64,000 nt of DNA from Rhodococcus maanshanensis NBRC 100610 (GTDB lineage: Bacteria > Actinomycetota > Actinomycetes > Mycobacteriales > Mycobacteriaceae). The notes below the pieces were generated by a model. It was given only the letters and a program-made list of their open reading frames with translations. It made no database searches and was not told where the DNA came from. Both the position numbers and the translations under genes were made by a program. Location: contig NZ_BCXA01000007.1 of NCBI RefSeq assembly GCF_001894865.1, forward strand, positions 1-64,000, written 5' to 3'. Positions 29,280 to 37,991 of the stretch are shown here, one piece after another (the first letter of the stretch is position 1; each line of letters opens with the position of its first letter).

Positions 29280-29322
29280 GGGTGGGAAACCTCGTCCACC
29301 ATAACGGCCAGGAGGATCATTC

Positions 29323-30222
29323 ATGCCTGTGATGTGGACCACCCCGACCAGTTCTGACACCGAGGGCACTAACCTCCCAACGGTGAGCGATTCATCTGTC
29401 TCGACCCCGGCCATGTCCGTCGACGCCGACAACCACCCGACGGCTGCCGAGGCGACCCCGCAGCCGAGCGAAGCGACCCTGCCGCTGACCGGCGAGCGCA
29501 CCGTCCCCGGCGTGCCCGAGGAGAACTACTGGTTCCGCCGTCACGAGGTGGTGTACCGGCAGCTGCTCGAGCGCTGCGCAGGCCGCGTCGTTCTCGAGGC
29601 CGGGTCCGGAGAAGGCTACGGCGCCAACATGATTGCCGATGTCGCCGACAAGGTCATCGGGCTCGACTACGACACCTCCGCCGTCGAGCACGTGCGCGCC
29701 CGCTACCCGCGCATCGACATGCGTCAGGGCAACCTCGCCGACCTCCCGCTGTCCGACGCCAGCGTCGGGATCGTCGTCAACTTCCAGGTGATCGAGCACC
29801 TGTGGGACCAGGCCCAGTTCCTGGCCGAGTGCTACCGCGTGCTGACCCCCGGCGGCGAGCTGCTGATCAGCACCCCGAACCGGATCACCTTCTCCCCCGG
29901 CCGGGACACCCCGCTCAACCCGTTCCACACCCGCGAGCTCAACGCCGCCGAGATGACCGAGCTCCTCGAGGAGGCGGGCTTCGTCGTCGACCTGATGACC
30001 GGCGTGCACCACGGCCCCCGCCTGCGCGAGCTCGACGCCAAGCACGGCGGCTCCTTCATCGACGCCCAGATCGACCGCGCGCTGGCGGGCGAGCCGTGGC
30101 CCGCGGACCTCGTCGCCGACGTCGAGGCCATCACCGTGGACGACTTCGTGCTCACCGAGCCCGACATCGACGCCAGCCTCGATCTGGTTGCCATCGCACG
30201 GAAGCCGGCGGTGTCCGGGTGA
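29323..30222 (+). CDS. SAM-dependent methyltransferase (Rv3030-like), glucan-lipopolysaccharide operon
   Basis: 299 residues from ATG 29323 with AGGAGG 8 nt upstream. A disordered Ser/Thr/Pro-rich N-terminus of about 55 residues precedes a class I methyltransferase: VVLEAGSGEGYGANMIA (motif I), VIGLDYD, GNLADLPLSDASVG, VLTPGGELLISTPN. In mycobacteria the orthologous position, Rv3030, is assigned to methylation in the methylglucose lipopolysaccharide pathway. GTGA overlap couples it to the GH57 gene. Confidence 0.88.
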   Translation: MPVMWTTPTSSDTEGTNLPTVSDSSVSTPAMSVDADNHPTAAEATPQPSEATLPLTGERTVPGVPEENYWFRRHEVVYRQLLERCAGRVVLEAGSGEGYGANMIADVADKVIGLDYDTSAVEHVRARYPRIDMRQGNLADLPLSDASVGIVVNFQVIEHLWDQAQFLAECYRVLTPGGELLISTPNRITFSPGRDTPLNPFHTRELNAAEMTELLEEAGFVVDLMTGVHHGPRLRELDAKHGGSFIDAQIDRALAGEPWPADLVADVEAITVDDFVLTEPDIDASLDLVAIARKPAVSG

Positions 30223-31784
30223 ACAAACCGACAGGAGTCGCGCAGGAACCGGGCATGTTCTGCCTGGTCCTGCACTCACACCTGCCGTGGTTGGCAAACC
30301 ACGGCAGGTGGCCCGTCGGCGAGGAATGGCTCTACCAGTCCTGGGCGGCCACCTACCTGCCCGTGGCCCGCGTGCTGCGCACGCTCGCCGCGGAAGGCCG
30401 CACGCGGCTGCTCAGCCTCGGCATCACCCCGGTGCTGGCGGCCCAGCTCGACGACCCGCACTGCCTGGCCGGGATGCACCACTGGCTGGGCAACTGGCAG
30501 CTGCGCGCCCACGAGGCCGCGGGCATGCGCGACCAGGCGCACCGCGACCTCGGCGCCCGCGAGCACCGGCTCGCCGCGGAGGCGCTGACCGACTTCGAGG
30601 AGCGCTGGGCGCACGGCGGCTCGCCGGTGCTGCGCGGGCTCGTCGACGCCGACGCCATCGAACTCCTCGGCGGACCGCTTGCCCATCCGTTCCAGCCGCT
30701 GCTGCATCCGCGACTGCGCTCGTTCCAGCTCACCGAGGGCCTCGCCGACGCGGAGGCGCGTTGGGGCACAAAGCCCTCCGGGATCTGGGCGCCCGAGTGC
30801 GGCTACACACCCGGGATGGAGCGGGAGTACGCCGCCGCGGGCGTGCAGCACTTCATGGTGGACGGCCCGTCGCTGCGCGGGGACACCTCCCTCGGCCGCC
30901 CGGTCCGCGAATCCGACGTGGTGGCCTTCGGCCGCGACCTGCAGGTCTCCTACCGGGTGTGGTCGCCGAAGTCCGGCTACCCGGGTGACGGCGCCTACCG
31001 CGACTTCCACACCTACGACCACGACACCGGGCTCAAGCCCGCACGGGTCACCGGCCGCACCGTCGACTCGAAGGACAAGGCACCGTACGACCCCGAACTC
31101 GCGGCCGCCGCCATCGACCGGCACGTCGCGGACTTCGTCGACACGGTCCGGTCGAGGATGCGCTCGGAGAGCGAACGCATCGGCAGGCCCGCGCTCGTGG
31201 TGGCCGCCTTCGACACCGAGCTGTTCGGGCACTGGTGGTTCGAGGGCCCGCAGTGGCTGGAGAAGGTACTGCGCGCGCTGCCGGAGGCGGGCATCCCGGT
31301 CGGCACCCTCGCCGATGCCAGGGCTGCCGGCTTCGTCGGCGAACCCGTCCAGCTCGCCGACTCCTCATGGGGCAGCGGCAAGGATTGGCGGGTCTGGGCG
31401 GGCGATCAGGTCGCCGACCTGGTCCAGCTGAATGCCGAGGTGGTGCAGACCGCGCTGGACGCGGTGGACAAGGCCCGCGGCGCGCAGCGCGCGCCCGGCC
31501 GGCCGGAGCTGCGGGATCGGGTCAACGACCAGATCCTGCGCGAGGCCATCATGACCGTGCAGAGCGACTGGGCGTTCATGGTCAGCAAGGACTCCGCGGC
31601 GGGGTACGCCCGCGACCGCGCGCACCTGCACGCCCACGCCACCAGGGAGATCGCGGGCGCCGTCGCCGCAGGCCACCTCGACCGGGCGCGGCAACTGGCC
31701 GACGGCTGGAACCACGCCGACGGGCTGTTCCCCTCGCTGGACGCCCGGCGACTCCCCGACGAAGCGATCGGTGGTCCCGCATGA
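30219..31784 (+). CDS. GH57 1,4-alpha-glucan branching enzyme (Rv3031-like)
   Basis: 521 residues from GTG 30219, overlapping the preceding stop by 4 nt. LVLHSHLPW at the N-terminus, LGITPVLAAQL, catalytic Glu193 in GIWAPECGYTPGME and Asp332 in FDTELFGHWWFEGPQWL are the GH57 conserved regions; the C-terminal helical domain with DWAFMVSKDSAAGYA binds glucan. It would introduce alpha-1,6 branches into the acyl-accepting alpha-1,4 glucan made by the next gene. Mycobacterial Rv3031 is implicated in methylglucose lipopolysaccharide synthesis. Confidence 0.93.
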   Translation: MNKPTGVAQEPGMFCLVLHSHLPWLANHGRWPVGEEWLYQSWAATYLPVARVLRTLAAEGRTRLLSLGITPVLAAQLDDPHCLAGMHHWLGNWQLRAHEAAGMRDQAHRDLGAREHRLAAEALTDFEERWAHGGSPVLRGLVDADAIELLGGPLAHPFQPLLHPRLRSFQLTEGLADAEARWGTKPSGIWAPECGYTPGMEREYAAAGVQHFMVDGPSLRGDTSLGRPVRESDVVAFGRDLQVSYRVWSPKSGYPGDGAYRDFHTYDHDTGLKPARVTGRTVDSKDKAPYDPELAAAAIDRHVADFVDTVRSRMRSESERIGRPALVVAAFDTELFGHWWFEGPQWLEKVLRALPEAGIPVGTLADARAAGFVGEPVQLADSSWGSGKDWRVWAGDQVADLVQLNAEVVQTALDAVDKARGAQRAPGRPELRDRVNDQILREAIMTVQSDWAFMVSKDSAAGYARDRAHLHAHATREIAGAVAAGHLDRARQLADGWNHADGLFPSLDARRLPDEAIGGPA

Positions 31785-33025
31785 AGGTCCTGATGGTGTC
31801 CTGGGAGTACCCGCCGGTGGTCGTCGGCGGGCTCGGCAGGCACGTGCACCACCTGGCCACCGAGCTGGTGCAGGCCGGCCACGAGGTGGTCGTGCTCTCG
31901 CGGCGCCCGACCGGCACCGACGCGTCAACCCACCCGACCATCACCCACATCTCGGAGGGCGTGCTGGTGGTGGCGGTCGCCGAGGACCCGGCGCACTTCG
32001 TGTTCGGCGAGGACATGCTGGCCTGGACCCTGGCGATGGGACACGCCATGGTGCGCGCGGGCGTCGCACTCGGCAAGCCCGGCGTCGGCGACGGCTGGCA
32101 GCCCGACGTCGTGCACGCGCACGACTGGCTGGTCGCACACCCCGCCATCGCGCTCGCCGAATACTTCGACGTGCCGCTGGTCTCCACGCTGCACGCCACC
32201 GAGGCAGGCAGGCACAGCGGCTGGATCTCCGGGACGATCAACCGTCAGGTGCACTCCGTGGAGTGGTGGCTGGCCAACGAGTCGGACTCGATCATCACCT
32301 GCTCGGCGTCGATGGAGGAGGAGGTCACCGAGCTCTACGGCCCGCAGTTGCCGCCGATCACGGTGATCCGCAACGGTATCGACGTCACCACCTGGAACTA
32401 CCGGGAGCGCGCGCCACGCTCCGGCCCGCCGCGACTGCTGTTCGTCGGCAGGCTCGAGTACGAGAAGGGCGTGCAGGACATCATCGCCGCGCTGCCCCGG
32501 ATCCGTCGCAGCCATCCGGGCACCACCCTGGCCGTCGCGGGCGAGGGCACTCAGTTCGAGTGGCTGCAGCAGGAGGCACGCTCCAACCGGGTCCTGCGCT
32601 CGGTGACCTTCCTCGGCAGCCTCGACCACACCGAGCTGCTCGGCTGGCTGCACGCGGCGGACGCGATCGTGCTGCCCAGCCGGTACGAGCCGTTCGGCAT
32701 CATCGCGCTCGAGGCGGCGGCGGCGGGCACCCCGCTGGTCACCTCCACCGCGGGCGGGCTCGGTGAGGCCGTTGTCGACGGCGTCACGGGCATGTCGTTC
32801 CTGCCTGGCGACGTCGAGGGACTGACGTCGGCGGTGCGCGAGGTGCTCGACGACCCCGCGGCCGCGCAGCGGCGGGCGGAGGCGGCCAGGGAACGGCTCA
32901 CCGCCGACTTCGACTGGCACAGCGTCGCGGTCGACACCGCGCAGGTCTACCTGAGCGCCAAGCGCCGGGTGCGACACCCTTTGGCACGCCCCGACATCCC
33001 CCAGCGGCCGCTGCCCGGCCGGTAG
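31781..33025 (+). CDS. GT4 alpha-1,4-glucosyltransferase (Rv3032-like)
   Basis: 414 residues, ATGA overlap with the GH57 gene. GT-B fold: MVSWEYPPVVVGGLGRHV at the N-terminus (donor loop), VVHAHDWL, TLHATEAGRHSG, VIRNGIDVTTW, LLFVGRLEYEKGVQDI and the E-x7-E motif in RYEPFGIIALEAAAAGTP. In mycobacteria Rv3032 elongates the alpha-1,4 glucan of methylglucose lipopolysaccharide and contributes to glycogen. The three-gene order methyltransferase-GH57-GT4 is that of mycobacteria. Confidence 0.93.
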   Translation: MKVLMVSWEYPPVVVGGLGRHVHHLATELVQAGHEVVVLSRRPTGTDASTHPTITHISEGVLVVAVAEDPAHFVFGEDMLAWTLAMGHAMVRAGVALGKPGVGDGWQPDVVHAHDWLVAHPAIALAEYFDVPLVSTLHATEAGRHSGWISGTINRQVHSVEWWLANESDSIITCSASMEEEVTELYGPQLPPITVIRNGIDVTTWNYRERAPRSGPPRLLFVGRLEYEKGVQDIIAALPRIRRSHPGTTLAVAGEGTQFEWLQQEARSNRVLRSVTFLGSLDHTELLGWLHAADAIVLPSRYEPFGIIALEAAAAGTPLVTSTAGGLGEAVVDGVTGMSFLPGDVEGLTSAVREVLDDPAAAQRRAEAARERLTADFDWHSVAVDTAQVYLSAKRRVRHPLARPDIPQRPLPGR

Positions 33026-33035
33026 GCGGCTCCGC

Positions 33036-33085
33036 CGCCTGTGCGCGGTTGACGAGTGCAGGCACTCGTCAACCGCGCACAGGCG
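33036..33085. terminator. Bidirectional hairpin between GT4 and acyltransferase genes
   Basis: Perfect 23-bp arms (CGCCTGTGCGCGGTTGACGA... and its complement) around a 4-nt loop CAGG, in a convergent gap. Among the strongest hairpins in the window. Confidence 0.85.
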
Positions 33086-33093
33086 CGCAGCGC
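33074..33093. repeat. 20-bp intergenic repeat, copy 2
   Basis: CGCGCACAGGCGCGCAGCGC, same as 7506-7525 and placed the same way, at the foot of the hairpin and beside the stop codon of the minus-strand gene. Confidence 0.65.
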
Positions 33094-33094
33094 C

Positions 33095-33838
33095 TCAGCC
33101 CGCTGCCGCGGCCTTCTTGCGCTCGATGTCCTCGAGGGCGGCGATGTACTTGGCCCGCTCGGCCGCCCCGGCCTCCCAGGCCTCCTTGCGGTTCTTGACG
33201 ACCTTGACGGGCGCCCCGACCGCGATGCTGTAGTCCGGGATCTGGCCCTTGACCACCGCGTGCGCGCCGAGCACACACCCGCGGCCGACGATCGTGTTCC
33301 GCAGCACGGTCACCTTGGCGGCGATCCAGGTGTCCGGGCCGATGCGAACCGGGCCCTTCACGATGCCCTGGTCCTTGATCGGGACGTTGACGTCGTCCAT
33401 CCGGTGGTCGAAGTCGCAGATGTAGCACCAGTCCGCGACCAGGGTGGAGGCACCGATCTCGATGTCGAGGTAGGTGTTGACGACGTTGTCCTTGCCGAAG
33501 ACGACCTTGTCGCCGATACGCAGGGAACCCTCGTGGCAGCGGATCGCGTTGCCGTCGCCGATGTGCACCCAGCGGCCGATCTCGAGCCGCGACAGTTCGG
33601 GGGTCGAGTGGATCTCCACGTTCTTGCCGAGGAAGACCATGCCGCGCAGGATCACGTGCGGGTTCGCGAGCTTGAACTTGGCCAGCCGGTAGTAACGCAC
33701 CAGGTACCAGGGCGTGTACGCCTTGTTCTCGAGCACCCATCGCAGGGAATCGCGGGTCAGGAACTTCGCCTGCTCGCTGTCGGTCCGACGTGATCCCCGC
33801 CACCTCGTGCGCAACGGTGCGCCCCACATGCTGGTCAT
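33095..33838 (-). CDS. Left-handed beta-helix acyltransferase (Rv3034c-like)
   Basis: 247 residues from ATG 33838 (MTSMWGAPLRTRWRG). Hexapeptide-repeat folding is visible from residue 75 on (LEIGRWVHIGDGNAI, LRIGDKVVFGKDNVV, IEIGASTLV, VRIGPDTWIAAKVTVL, IVGRGCVLGAHAVV), with the catalytic-type His in FDHRMDD. Ends with a helical tail ERKKAAAAG. Probably an O-acetyl or O-acyl transferase for a sugar; its place beside the GH57/GT4 operon suggests a role in acylating that glucan, as has been proposed for the mycobacterial locus. Confidence 0.88.
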   Translation of the reverse strand: MTSMWGAPLRTRWRGSRRTDSEQAKFLTRDSLRWVLENKAYTPWYLVRYYRLAKFKLANPHVILRGMVFLGKNVEIHSTPELSRLEIGRWVHIGDGNAIRCHEGSLRIGDKVVFGKDNVVNTYLDIEIGASTLVADWCYICDFDHRMDDVNVPIKDQGIVKGPVRIGPDTWIAAKVTVLRNTIVGRGCVLGAHAVVKGQIPDYSIAVGAPVKVVKNRKEAWEAGAAERAKYIAALEDIERKKAAAAG

Positions 33839-33854
33839 GCCATGCAGCCTACGG

Positions 33855-34130
33855 TCAGCGAATGTGCGCCCCGCGACGGCCCACTCCGCCCCCACCGCTG
33901 AGCCATCCGCCGCCACCCAACAGCGCCGCGACCAGCGCCGCCGTCACCGCGACCACGATGACCGCGAGCAGGGAGGACGTCATCACGCCGATCAACGTCG
34001 CGGCGCCGACGATCAGGCCGACGACGATCACGACCCCCGCCTGTGGCGTACCGAGCAGGTGATTGTCGTTCGCGTCGACACGCGGCGAACGACGCGGCGC
34101 GCTCAAATCCTCACCCCCGGACCCTTCCAT
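33855..34130 (-). CDS. Small membrane protein of unknown function
   Basis: 91 residues from ATG 34130. A polar N-terminus (EGSGGEDLSAPRRSPRVD) precedes two adjacent hydrophobic segments (AGVVIVVGLIVGAATLIGV and LLAVIVVAVTAALVAALL) and a glycine-rich, RRGAHIR tail. No weak-frame objections: codon use matches the neighbours. Ribosome site is weak. 16 nt upstream of the acyltransferase start, so possibly co-transcribed. Not recognised. Confidence 0.6.
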   Translation of the reverse strand: MEGSGGEDLSAPRRSPRVDANDNHLLGTPQAGVVIVVGLIVGAATLIGVMTSSLLAVIVVAVTAALVAALLGGGGWLSGGGGVGRRGAHIR

Positions 34131-34460
34131 GTCGCCATTCAAACACAATTGCGACCGGAATTGTGCGGTTCCTTCGGCTAATTACCCGCAATTCGATACG
34201 AAACGTACCGAAATAACGTTCCAATCACGGGACGCTTCGGACCTGCTCCGTCGCGCCACAATTGGACGCTTGTGATCGGGCGTCCATTGAATTCTGAATC
34301 ATTCCAGATTTCACATGCGGGCCCCGACCGCCGTTCGGAACCCTCGATTGTCCTGCGTTCAACGGATAGCCGATCCGCATTCTGCGGAGGGGCGGGTTCG
34401 CGCCCCTCGGCGGCAGGCCGGATAGTCTGCACCGAGCGAAATCCACACGAGGAGTGTTGA
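34131..34460. other. Divergent intergenic region, AT-richer, no gene
   Basis: 330 nt between the small membrane protein and the lipoprotein gene. The part 34140-34320 is clearly richer in A/T than its surroundings. It contains a perfect hairpin GAGGGGCG-N6-CGCCCCTC (34387-34408) and, 14 nt later, a -10-like TAGTCT (34423-34428) for the lipoprotein gene. No coding frame stands out. Confidence 0.5.
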
Positions 34461-35759
34461 ATGCGGCGTGTTCTCCGGTCGGCAGCGGTGTCGCTGACGG
34501 CAGTTTCGGCGCTGATCATCGGCGGCTGCAGCGGCGCACCACCGCTCGACGACGCCTACGCCCCGCACGGATGGCCCGCCGCGCACGCGGACGCCCGCAA
34601 CAGCGGCACCAGCCCCGCCGAGGGGGCCCGCTCGATCTCCTTCGACTGGTCGCGCCCGATCGGCGCACCGACCGCGACGGCCGCCTCGGTCGCGTCGAAC
34701 GGCCAGATCTTCGTCACCTCGCGCAGCGAGAACGGCTGCAACCTCTACTCGTTCGAGATCGAGAGCGGCCGCAAGCGCTGGTGCAACCGGCTCGGCCCCG
34801 GCGTCGCGGTCTCGACCCCGCTGGTCGACCGCGTCACGAACGTGTACGTCGGCGAGGACGGCGCCATGAACTCGTTCAACGAACACGGCCAGCTGCGCTG
34901 GCGCACCGTGGTTAGCGGGACGCCGCTGTCCGCCCAGTTCACCGCCGACGGAAACCTGCTGTTCGTCACGCACTTCGGCGTCGTCTCGGTGCTCAGCACC
35001 CAGACCGGCAAGGAGATAGTGCCGTCGTACCAGCTGATCCCGACGCCGACCTACGACACCGCCAAGGATCTCCCGCTGCCGCCTGCCGCGCAGGGACTCG
35101 AGCAGTGCTTCTTCGGCGCCCCCGAGTGCCCCGTCTCGACCGCCGCTGCGATCGACCTCGCCACCGGAAGGTTCTTCCTCACCGTCTGGCGACCGGGCCG
35201 CCCGCACGCCGAGCTGGTCGGCCTGCGGTACGCCGACGGCCGGATCACCGAGGACTGGTCCTCCGACGCGCTGCCCGGCGGCGTGACGTCCAGCCCGGTG
35301 ATCTCCGCCGACGGGACGACGCTGTACGCGAACGACAACAAGGGCGCGCTGTGGGCGCTCGATGCCGAGACCGGCGCGCCCCGCTGGAACCACGACCTCG
35401 GGTTCGCCGCCGCGGGCAGCCCCTCCGTGGCCGCGGACGGCCTGATCATCCCGGCCGGCTCCGACAAGGGCCGCCTGCTCGCACTGGAGGACAAGGGCGA
35501 CCACGCCGAGTTGCTGTGGGAGCGAAAGGACCTCGTCCAGCTCGGCGTCCCGGCGCAGACCGGCGGCGCGACCGGCTACACGGTGGTACGTGAGGGCGAG
35601 ACCGGTCTCGCGGTGCTCACCTTCGACACCGACACCGGCGAGACGCTCGACCAGGACACCCTGCCGGGCGCCGAGGGCTTCACCGTCGGCACGTCGATCG
35701 GCCCCGGCGGCGAGGTCGTCACCCCCACCCTGATCGGCGAGGTGTTCGTCCTCCGCTAG
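34461..35759 (+). CDS. PQQ-like beta-propeller lipoprotein (Rv3035-like)
   Basis: 432 residues; GAGGAG ribosome site. Signal peptide with lipobox LIIGGC (Cys23), so exported and lipid-anchored. The mature protein has repeated propeller blades with the GALWALDAETGAPRW and NLYSFEIESGRKRW type of motif (BamB/PQQ_2-like), and no catalytic residues can be assigned. In mycobacteria the equivalent gene follows the glucan operon. A scaffold or assembly role on the outer face of the membrane is plausible but unproven. Confidence 0.85.
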   Translation: MRRVLRSAAVSLTAVSALIIGGCSGAPPLDDAYAPHGWPAAHADARNSGTSPAEGARSISFDWSRPIGAPTATAASVASNGQIFVTSRSENGCNLYSFEIESGRKRWCNRLGPGVAVSTPLVDRVTNVYVGEDGAMNSFNEHGQLRWRTVVSGTPLSAQFTADGNLLFVTHFGVVSVLSTQTGKEIVPSYQLIPTPTYDTAKDLPLPPAAQGLEQCFFGAPECPVSTAAAIDLATGRFFLTVWRPGRPHAELVGLRYADGRITEDWSSDALPGGVTSSPVISADGTTLYANDNKGALWALDAETGAPRWNHDLGFAAAGSPSVAADGLIIPAGSDKGRLLALEDKGDHAELLWERKDLVQLGVPAQTGGATGYTVVREGETGLAVLTFDTDTGETLDQDTLPGAEGFTVGTSIGPGGEVVTPTLIGEVFVLR

Positions 35760-35784
35760 CCCGCACCGCGACCGGGGTCCGGGT

Positions 35785-36945
35785 TCAGGCCCGGACGCCC
35801 GCGGCGCAGACGAACGCGACCGGGGTGCGACCGATCCGGGTCAGCACGACGCTCAGCGACGCCGAGCCGCGCAGCTTCAGCCTCGGGCGCAGCACCGCCG
35901 GGTCCACGTCGACCCCGCGCACCAGGATCTCGGCCACCCCGCAGTCGAGGCGCGCGAGCTCCTGGCGCAGCGCCTTCTCCGAGTACTTGAGCTGCTCGAT
36001 GATCCGGAAACCGCGCACGCCAGCAGGCACCGCGTCGCCGGTGAGGTACGCGATCCGCGGGTCGAGCTGCCAGAGCCCGTGCCTGGCCGCGTAGTGCCGC
36101 ACCAGGCCCGCGCGCACCACCGCCCCGTCCGGGTCGACGATCCACTCCCCCGGTTCGCGTTCGGGGATCTCGTCCGGTTCGGCATCGGTGAGCTCCCAGG
36201 CCGTGTCCGCGGTCAGCACGGTCGCGCGACGGTGAACCCCGGCCCCGGCCAGCCCGGGCGACCAGAGGCAGGCCTCGCGCACGCCCCCGTCGAGCGAGAC
36301 GATCTCCACCTCGCCCGGCCACTCCAGCGCGTCATAGTCCAGTCCTGGCGCGCATTTCACCGACAGGTCGCGACCGCGGTACGCCTCCAGCAGGTCCGGC
36401 AGCGGCGGCTGCAGCGCGGCCGGGTCGTGTCTGCGCCTGCCGCCCGCCCGCCTGGCCGGATCGGCGAGGACGACGGTGTCGCGGGTGCACGGCACCAACG
36501 CGTCCGCGCGGACGACCGTCGCGCCGGGCACGTTGTGTTGCGCCATGGCGAGGCGAACCGGGTCGAGGTCGCTGCCGATCACCGTGCTCGCGACGCCGAC
36601 AAGGGCGGACAGTTCCGCGCCCACCGAGCAGGTCACGTCGTGCACCGCCCGGCCCGCCACCCGGTCGGCCCGCCTGCGCGCGACCGAGGACGGCGTCGTC
36701 TGCTGCAGCGCGTCGTCGGTGAACAGCCAGTGTCTGCCGCCGTCGATTTTGCCGACGGCCCTGCGCCGCAGCAGCACCGTCTCGACCAGGGCACCGGAGC
36801 GGTCGGCAAAACGCGCACGCACCCGGCCGATGTCGGCCAGGTGCGTGCGCGTCGAGAGTTCGAGCCGATCCACCTCGGCGAGGGCGGCGATGCCGTCCTC
36901 GGACGTCAGGTACCGCACGTCCTCCCGGGTGAACTCGTACCCCAC
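35785..36945 (-). CDS. THUMP-like-domain class I methyltransferase (Rv3037c-like)
   Basis: 386 residues from GTG 36945, sharing one base with the stop of the preceding gene (TAGTG). Motifs: HDVTCSVGAELSALVG (motif I, degenerate), VIGSDLDPVRLAMAQHN, VVLADPARRAGGRRR, and VKCAPGLDYDAL. The C-terminus (FRIIEQLKYSEKALRQELARLDCG, EILVRGVDV) is the THUMP-like domain common to this family. RNA is the likely substrate by family resemblance; specificity unknown. Confidence 0.83.
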   Translation of the reverse strand: MGYEFTREDVRYLTSEDGIAALAEVDRLELSTRTHLADIGRVRARFADRSGALVETVLLRRRAVGKIDGGRHWLFTDDALQQTTPSSVARRRADRVAGRAVHDVTCSVGAELSALVGVASTVIGSDLDPVRLAMAQHNVPGATVVRADALVPCTRDTVVLADPARRAGGRRRHDPAALQPPLPDLLEAYRGRDLSVKCAPGLDYDALEWPGEVEIVSLDGGVREACLWSPGLAGAGVHRRATVLTADTAWELTDAEPDEIPEREPGEWIVDPDGAVVRAGLVRHYAARHGLWQLDPRIAYLTGDAVPAGVRGFRIIEQLKYSEKALRQELARLDCGVAEILVRGVDVDPAVLRPRLKLRGSASLSVVLTRIGRTPVAFVCAAGVRA

Positions 36946-37925
36946 TACTTCGGTTCGGGCTTGACGCCGGTGATCATCACGTTGTAGAAGAAGCCACGCG
37001 GCACGACGTGCTTGAGGACCTTCTCGTCCACCCAGCTGAGCGTCTTCCAGCCGCCGAAGGCGAACCGGCCCCAGCCCCAGCCCAGCTTCTCCGGCGGCAC
37101 GGCGGCCTCGAAGGTCCGGACCGGCCAGCCGAGCAGCGCCGCGGCGAACTCCTCGGTCGCGGCGTGCACCTGGGTGGCGCCCGCCGACTTGGCCATGTTC
37201 TCCAGATCCGTGGGATCGAAGGTGTGCAGGTCGACGACGGCCTCGAGCGCAGCGGCGCGGGAGGACTCGTCGAGCTCGGCCTGCGGGCGACGCCAGTCGG
37301 CCAGGAACGGCAGCTTGGTGACCCGGGTGGTGGCCTCCCACGTCGCGCGGCCGAGCCAGCGTGCGTAGAAGTTACCGATGGTGGTCGGCTCGCCCGCGAA
37401 GACGAAGCGGCCGCCCGGCTTGAGCACCCGCAGCACCTCGCGCAGCGACTGCTCCACATCGGGGATGTGGTGCAGCACGGCGTGACCGACCACGAGATCG
37501 AACGTGTTGTCCTCGTACGGGATGGTCTCCGCGTCGGCGACCCGGCCGTCGACCGGGAGGCCGAGGCCCTCGGCGTTGCGCAGCGCCACCTTCACCATGC
37601 CCGGCGACAGGTCGGTCACCGATCCGGTCTTGGCGACCCCACCCTGCATCAGGTTGAGCAGGAAGAAGCCGGTGCCACAGCCGAGTTCGAGCGCGCGCTC
37701 GTACGGCAGCGGCTGGTCGCCTGCAACCGCGTCGAACCGGCCACGGGCGTAGTCGATGCAGCGCTCGTCGTACGAGATCGACCACTTGTCGTCGTACGTC
37801 TCGGCCTCCCAGTCGTGGTACAGGACCTGGGCGAGCTTGGTGTCCTTGAGCGCGGCTTCGACCTCTTCGGCCGTGGCGTGCGGGTTCGGCGCGGGATCCA
37901 TCCCGTCCTTCGGGCTTGCAGTCAT
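36945..37925 (-). CDS. SAM-dependent methyltransferase (Rv3038c-like)
   Basis: 326 residues. Methyltransferase core: ALELGCGTGFFLLNLM (motif I), VTDLSPGMVKVAL, ADAETIPYEDNTFDLVVGHAVLHHI, VLKPGGRFVFAGEP. The N-terminal extension contains LAQVLYHDWEAETYDDKW, typical of this actinobacterial family, and the C-terminal part carries a domain without known motifs. Small-molecule or lipid methylation is the usual type; substrate unknown. Co-transcribed with the THUMP-like gene. Confidence 0.86.
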   Translation of the reverse strand: MTASPKDGMDPAPNPHATAEEVEAALKDTKLAQVLYHDWEAETYDDKWSISYDERCIDYARGRFDAVAGDQPLPYERALELGCGTGFFLLNLMQGGVAKTGSVTDLSPGMVKVALRNAEGLGLPVDGRVADAETIPYEDNTFDLVVGHAVLHHIPDVEQSLREVLRVLKPGGRFVFAGEPTTIGNFYARWLGRATWEATTRVTKLPFLADWRRPQAELDESSRAAALEAVVDLHTFDPTDLENMAKSAGATQVHAATEEFAAALLGWPVRTFEAAVPPEKLGWGWGRFAFGGWKTLSWVDEKVLKHVVPRGFFYNVMITGVKPEPK

Positions 37926-37991
37926 GGGTGAGAGCCTACCGGGTAGTAAGGAGTGTGAACAGGTTCTAGTTTTGCGCGGAATGCCGGGCCG

